Shown: positions 62,499 to 64,000 of the stretch, piece by piece
Layout: the number at the start of each line of letters is the position of its first letter
How positions within the stretch are numbered: the first letter of the stretch is position 1
Origin: G942493375 sp942493375
GTDB lineage: Bacteria; Armatimonadota; UBA5829
Reading direction: 5' to 3'
Length of the DNA stretch: 64,000 nt
Assembly: GCA_942493375.1 (NCBI GenBank)
Contig: OW818698.1
Span: 7,688,001 to 7,752,000 of the forward strand
Translations under genes and position numbers: made by a program
Notes under the pieces: generated by a model
Told to the model about the DNA's origin: nothing
The model's database searches: none
Seen by the model: the letters and a program-made list of their open reading frames with translations, nothing else

Positions 62499-64000
62499 TC
62501 ATTGTCTTTCCATCTGACTGATTATATTTTCAATAATGAAAAGGCTATTTGCTTGTGTTCTAATACTATCAATCTGTTTCCGCAGTATTGGCAGAACCTC
62601 CGGGCTGGCTGCCTTTATTTCTGCTACAGCTTCTGCCCTTGACTGAACACCCTGCTCAGATAGTAACGCAATGATACGCCTGGCAATCTGTTCGAGATCA
62701 GGCTTATATGTAAATTCCAGGGATACAGGATTTGGGTCAACCAGATCACCTTCCATGGCAGATATTTCCATCTTATGCAAACCCGGTTTTATTCCGGAAA
62801 CATTCGCGTCTCCGGATTCTGTTGCTTTATCCCAATCACCACCATCGATCCTGTAAACTAACTCAACTGAACCACCTTCAGCAGAGGCTGCACCTGTAAC
62901 AGGCAGTTTCCATTGTGGCTGGTCTATAACAAATGGCCCCTGCCCTGCCATTTTTGTCTTTGGATATCCAATTTCAGATGTGATTGTCAACGGTGTGGCA
63001 GCACAAACTGCACAGCCGGTTGGGTCGATTGCAATAACATTCACTTCGTGCTTTCCACTTGATGAAAATCGGACTTCTATCCTGTCTTTTTCTGCCAGAT
63101 TCCATTCGCCATTATCGACTTTCCAGAAGATTTTTGCACCCGAAGGCACTAAGGAATTCGGCGCTGTTTTTAGTTGAACAGTGTTTCCTACCCGTTTTGG
63201 CGGGTCCACGAAGACTAATTGGTTTTTATGGGCTTTCCGCATGAAGATATGTCTATATCCTCGATAAAATCCTGCATCTATGAACAAGTTCCCCTGGTAG
63301 TCATCATAGAATTTCAAATACCCACTTTGCAGGTTCTCTACTGGTGTACCAGCCAAATCGCACCCAATTACTTCACCACTCATACAGAAAACAGGAGGGC
63401 CACCATTTCGACTACCCAGCCAAAGTCCACCCCAAATGCCTTCAGTTAAGGGGATTATACCATTTCGGATAGGTATCATATTACGATCGACTGGTCTTTT
63501 GCTCCAATTTCTCTGCTTTTGTGTCCATATCACATTGTCCGGAGCTTTTCTTACTCGAATATATTGATTGGGTTTAGATCGAAGCAACTCCTCTTCATAT
63601 GGTTGCATGCCATTGATACCCAGAAGCATTATTGGTGATTCTTTTTCAGCAGGCTCTATATCAACCAATTGGCCACGATCGTATCTAAGAAAAGAATTAT
63701 CACTATTCGAGTCTCGGGTTAGAAACAGACTCTTGGTGGTCTCCATTACGACGGTTTCCCATTGAGATAGTGGAAGCATACCCCAGTGTTTTCCGTCCCA
63801 TATCTTCACTTCATTACGATTCCCATTTCTGAAAATGATCCGGTTGTCCTTTGCAACACATACACCATTTTTAAGAGTTGTACCAAAGTTTTTAGCTCCA
63901 TCTGCAACCGCAGCTATCAAGGCATCCTCAACTGTGGCAAACTCTGTTTTCGTGTCTCCAAACAAATCGTAGCAGGGACGTTCAGGAGTTTCAGGGACGA
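62499..64000 (-). CDS. Hypothetical protein with propeller-like and Ig-like regions (5' end beyond window)
   Basis: At least 500 residues: the frame is open through base 64000, so the TTG at 63965 is not a credible start. The N-terminal part shown has propeller-like strands (IFRNGNRNEVKIWDGKHW, GGLWLGSRNGGPPVF, GNLFIDAGFY). Residues ~240-420 look like two immunoglobulin-like domains (IFWKVDNGEWNLAEKDRIEV; VELVYRIDGGDWDKA), as in the Y_Y_Y-type domains that follow such propellers. The C-terminal ~60 residues are helical. Probably secreted or a surface sensor. No kinase domain follows. Confidence 0.7.
   Translation of the reverse strand, partial: VPETPERPCYDLFGDTKTEFATVEDALIAAVADGAKNFGTTLKNGVCVAKDNRIIFRNGNRNEVKIWDGKHWGMLPLSQWETVVMETTKSLFLTRDSNSDNSFLRYDRGQLVDIEPAEKESPIMLLGINGMQPYEEELLRSKPNQYIRVRKAPDNVIWTQKQRNWSKRPVDRNMIPIRNGIIPLTEGIWGGLWLGSRNGGPPVFCMSGEVIGCDLAGTPVENLQSGYLKFYDDYQGNLFIDAGFYRGYRHIFMRKAHKNQLVFVDPPKRVGNTVQLKTAPNSLVPSGAKIFWKVDNGEWNLAEKDRIEVRFSSSGKHEVNVIAIDPTGCAVCAATPLTITSEIGYPKTKMAGQGPFVIDQPQWKLPVTGAASAEGGSVELVYRIDGGDWDKATESGDANVSGIKPGLHKMEISAMEGDLVDPNPVSLEFTYKPDLEQIARRIIALLSEQGVQSRAEAVAEIKAASPEVLPILRKQIDSIRTQANSLFIIENIISQMERQ

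Noticed and set aside
1..64000. CRISPR arrays, rRNA genes, transposases, integrases or prophage.
   Set aside because: No regularly spaced direct repeats of suitable length, no rRNA-like sequence and no such protein was recognised on either strand.

Overview
The window is a 64 kb piece of a bacterial chromosome of moderate GC. The organism is a diderm: it has LptF- and LptD-like lipopolysaccharide transport genes, a TolC/RND/adaptor tripartite pump and an EnvC-like amidase activator. The information-processing genes have features more common in Gram-positive and Terrabacteria lineages, namely an L10 leader RNA, a cysteine-containing L33 and near-consensus sigma-70-type promoters. Together with many secreted hypothetical proteins, fused sugar transporters, a URO-D-family enzyme and interspersed short repeats, this suggests an Armatimonadota-like or other uncultured diderm lineage. 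That placement is an inference with low confidence. No rRNA, CRISPR array, transposase or phage gene was seen.

Left end (1-12.1 kb, all on the minus strand): a transcription/translation supercluster in the order tRNA-Thr(TGT), tRNA-Tyr, tRNA-Thr(GGT), tuf, rpmG, tRNA-Trp, secE, nusG, rplK, rplA, [L10 leader], rplJ, rplL, [attenuator-like hairpin], rpoB, rpoC (truncated by the window edge). Strong promoters precede the tRNA-tuf unit (perfect TTGACA-17-TATAAT), tRNA-Trp, the L10 leader and rpoB. RpoB is large (1571 aa) and carries a zinc-ribbon-like insertion.

Middle (12.4-31.7 kb): accessory genes separated by hairpin-rich, repeat-bearing spacers. They include a secreted two-repeat protein, a GH130-like glycosidase/phosphorylase, an AraC-type regulator, tRNA-Met, a DUF1638-hydantoinase A fusion, two exported hypothetical proteins, an ABC exporter with an N-terminal extension coupled to a DUF1854 protein, a URO-D/corrinoid-methyltransferase-like enzyme, a GHMP (galactokinase-like) kinase coupled to a degenerate MoeA-like protein, and a pseudouridine-5'-phosphate glycosidase.

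Envelope block (31.7-45.5 kb): ftsE-ftsX-envC-like genes read leftward. lptF-lptD-like genes read rightward from the divergent side, followed by a sugar-phosphate transferase. A tight MFP-RND-TolC operon follows, whose adaptor carries two heavy-metal-binding modules and a Met-rich stretch, so metal (Cu/Ag-type) efflux is likely.

Glycan locus (45.7-55.6 kb): a heparinase II/III-like protein and a clan GH-D-like glycoside hydrolase diverge from a transporter operon. The first transporter gene fuses a solute-binding protein to a MalF-type permease. The second is a MalG-type permease with an approximately 420-residue extracytoplasmic insert, interrupted by a +1 frameshift at an A6 run. This is the most unusual system in the window.

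Right end (55.8-64 kb): a large SPFH protein, a HAF-repeat secreted protein, two paralogous membrane-ankyrin proteins, a macrodomain protein, and two secreted propeller-like or unassigned proteins, the last truncated by the window edge.
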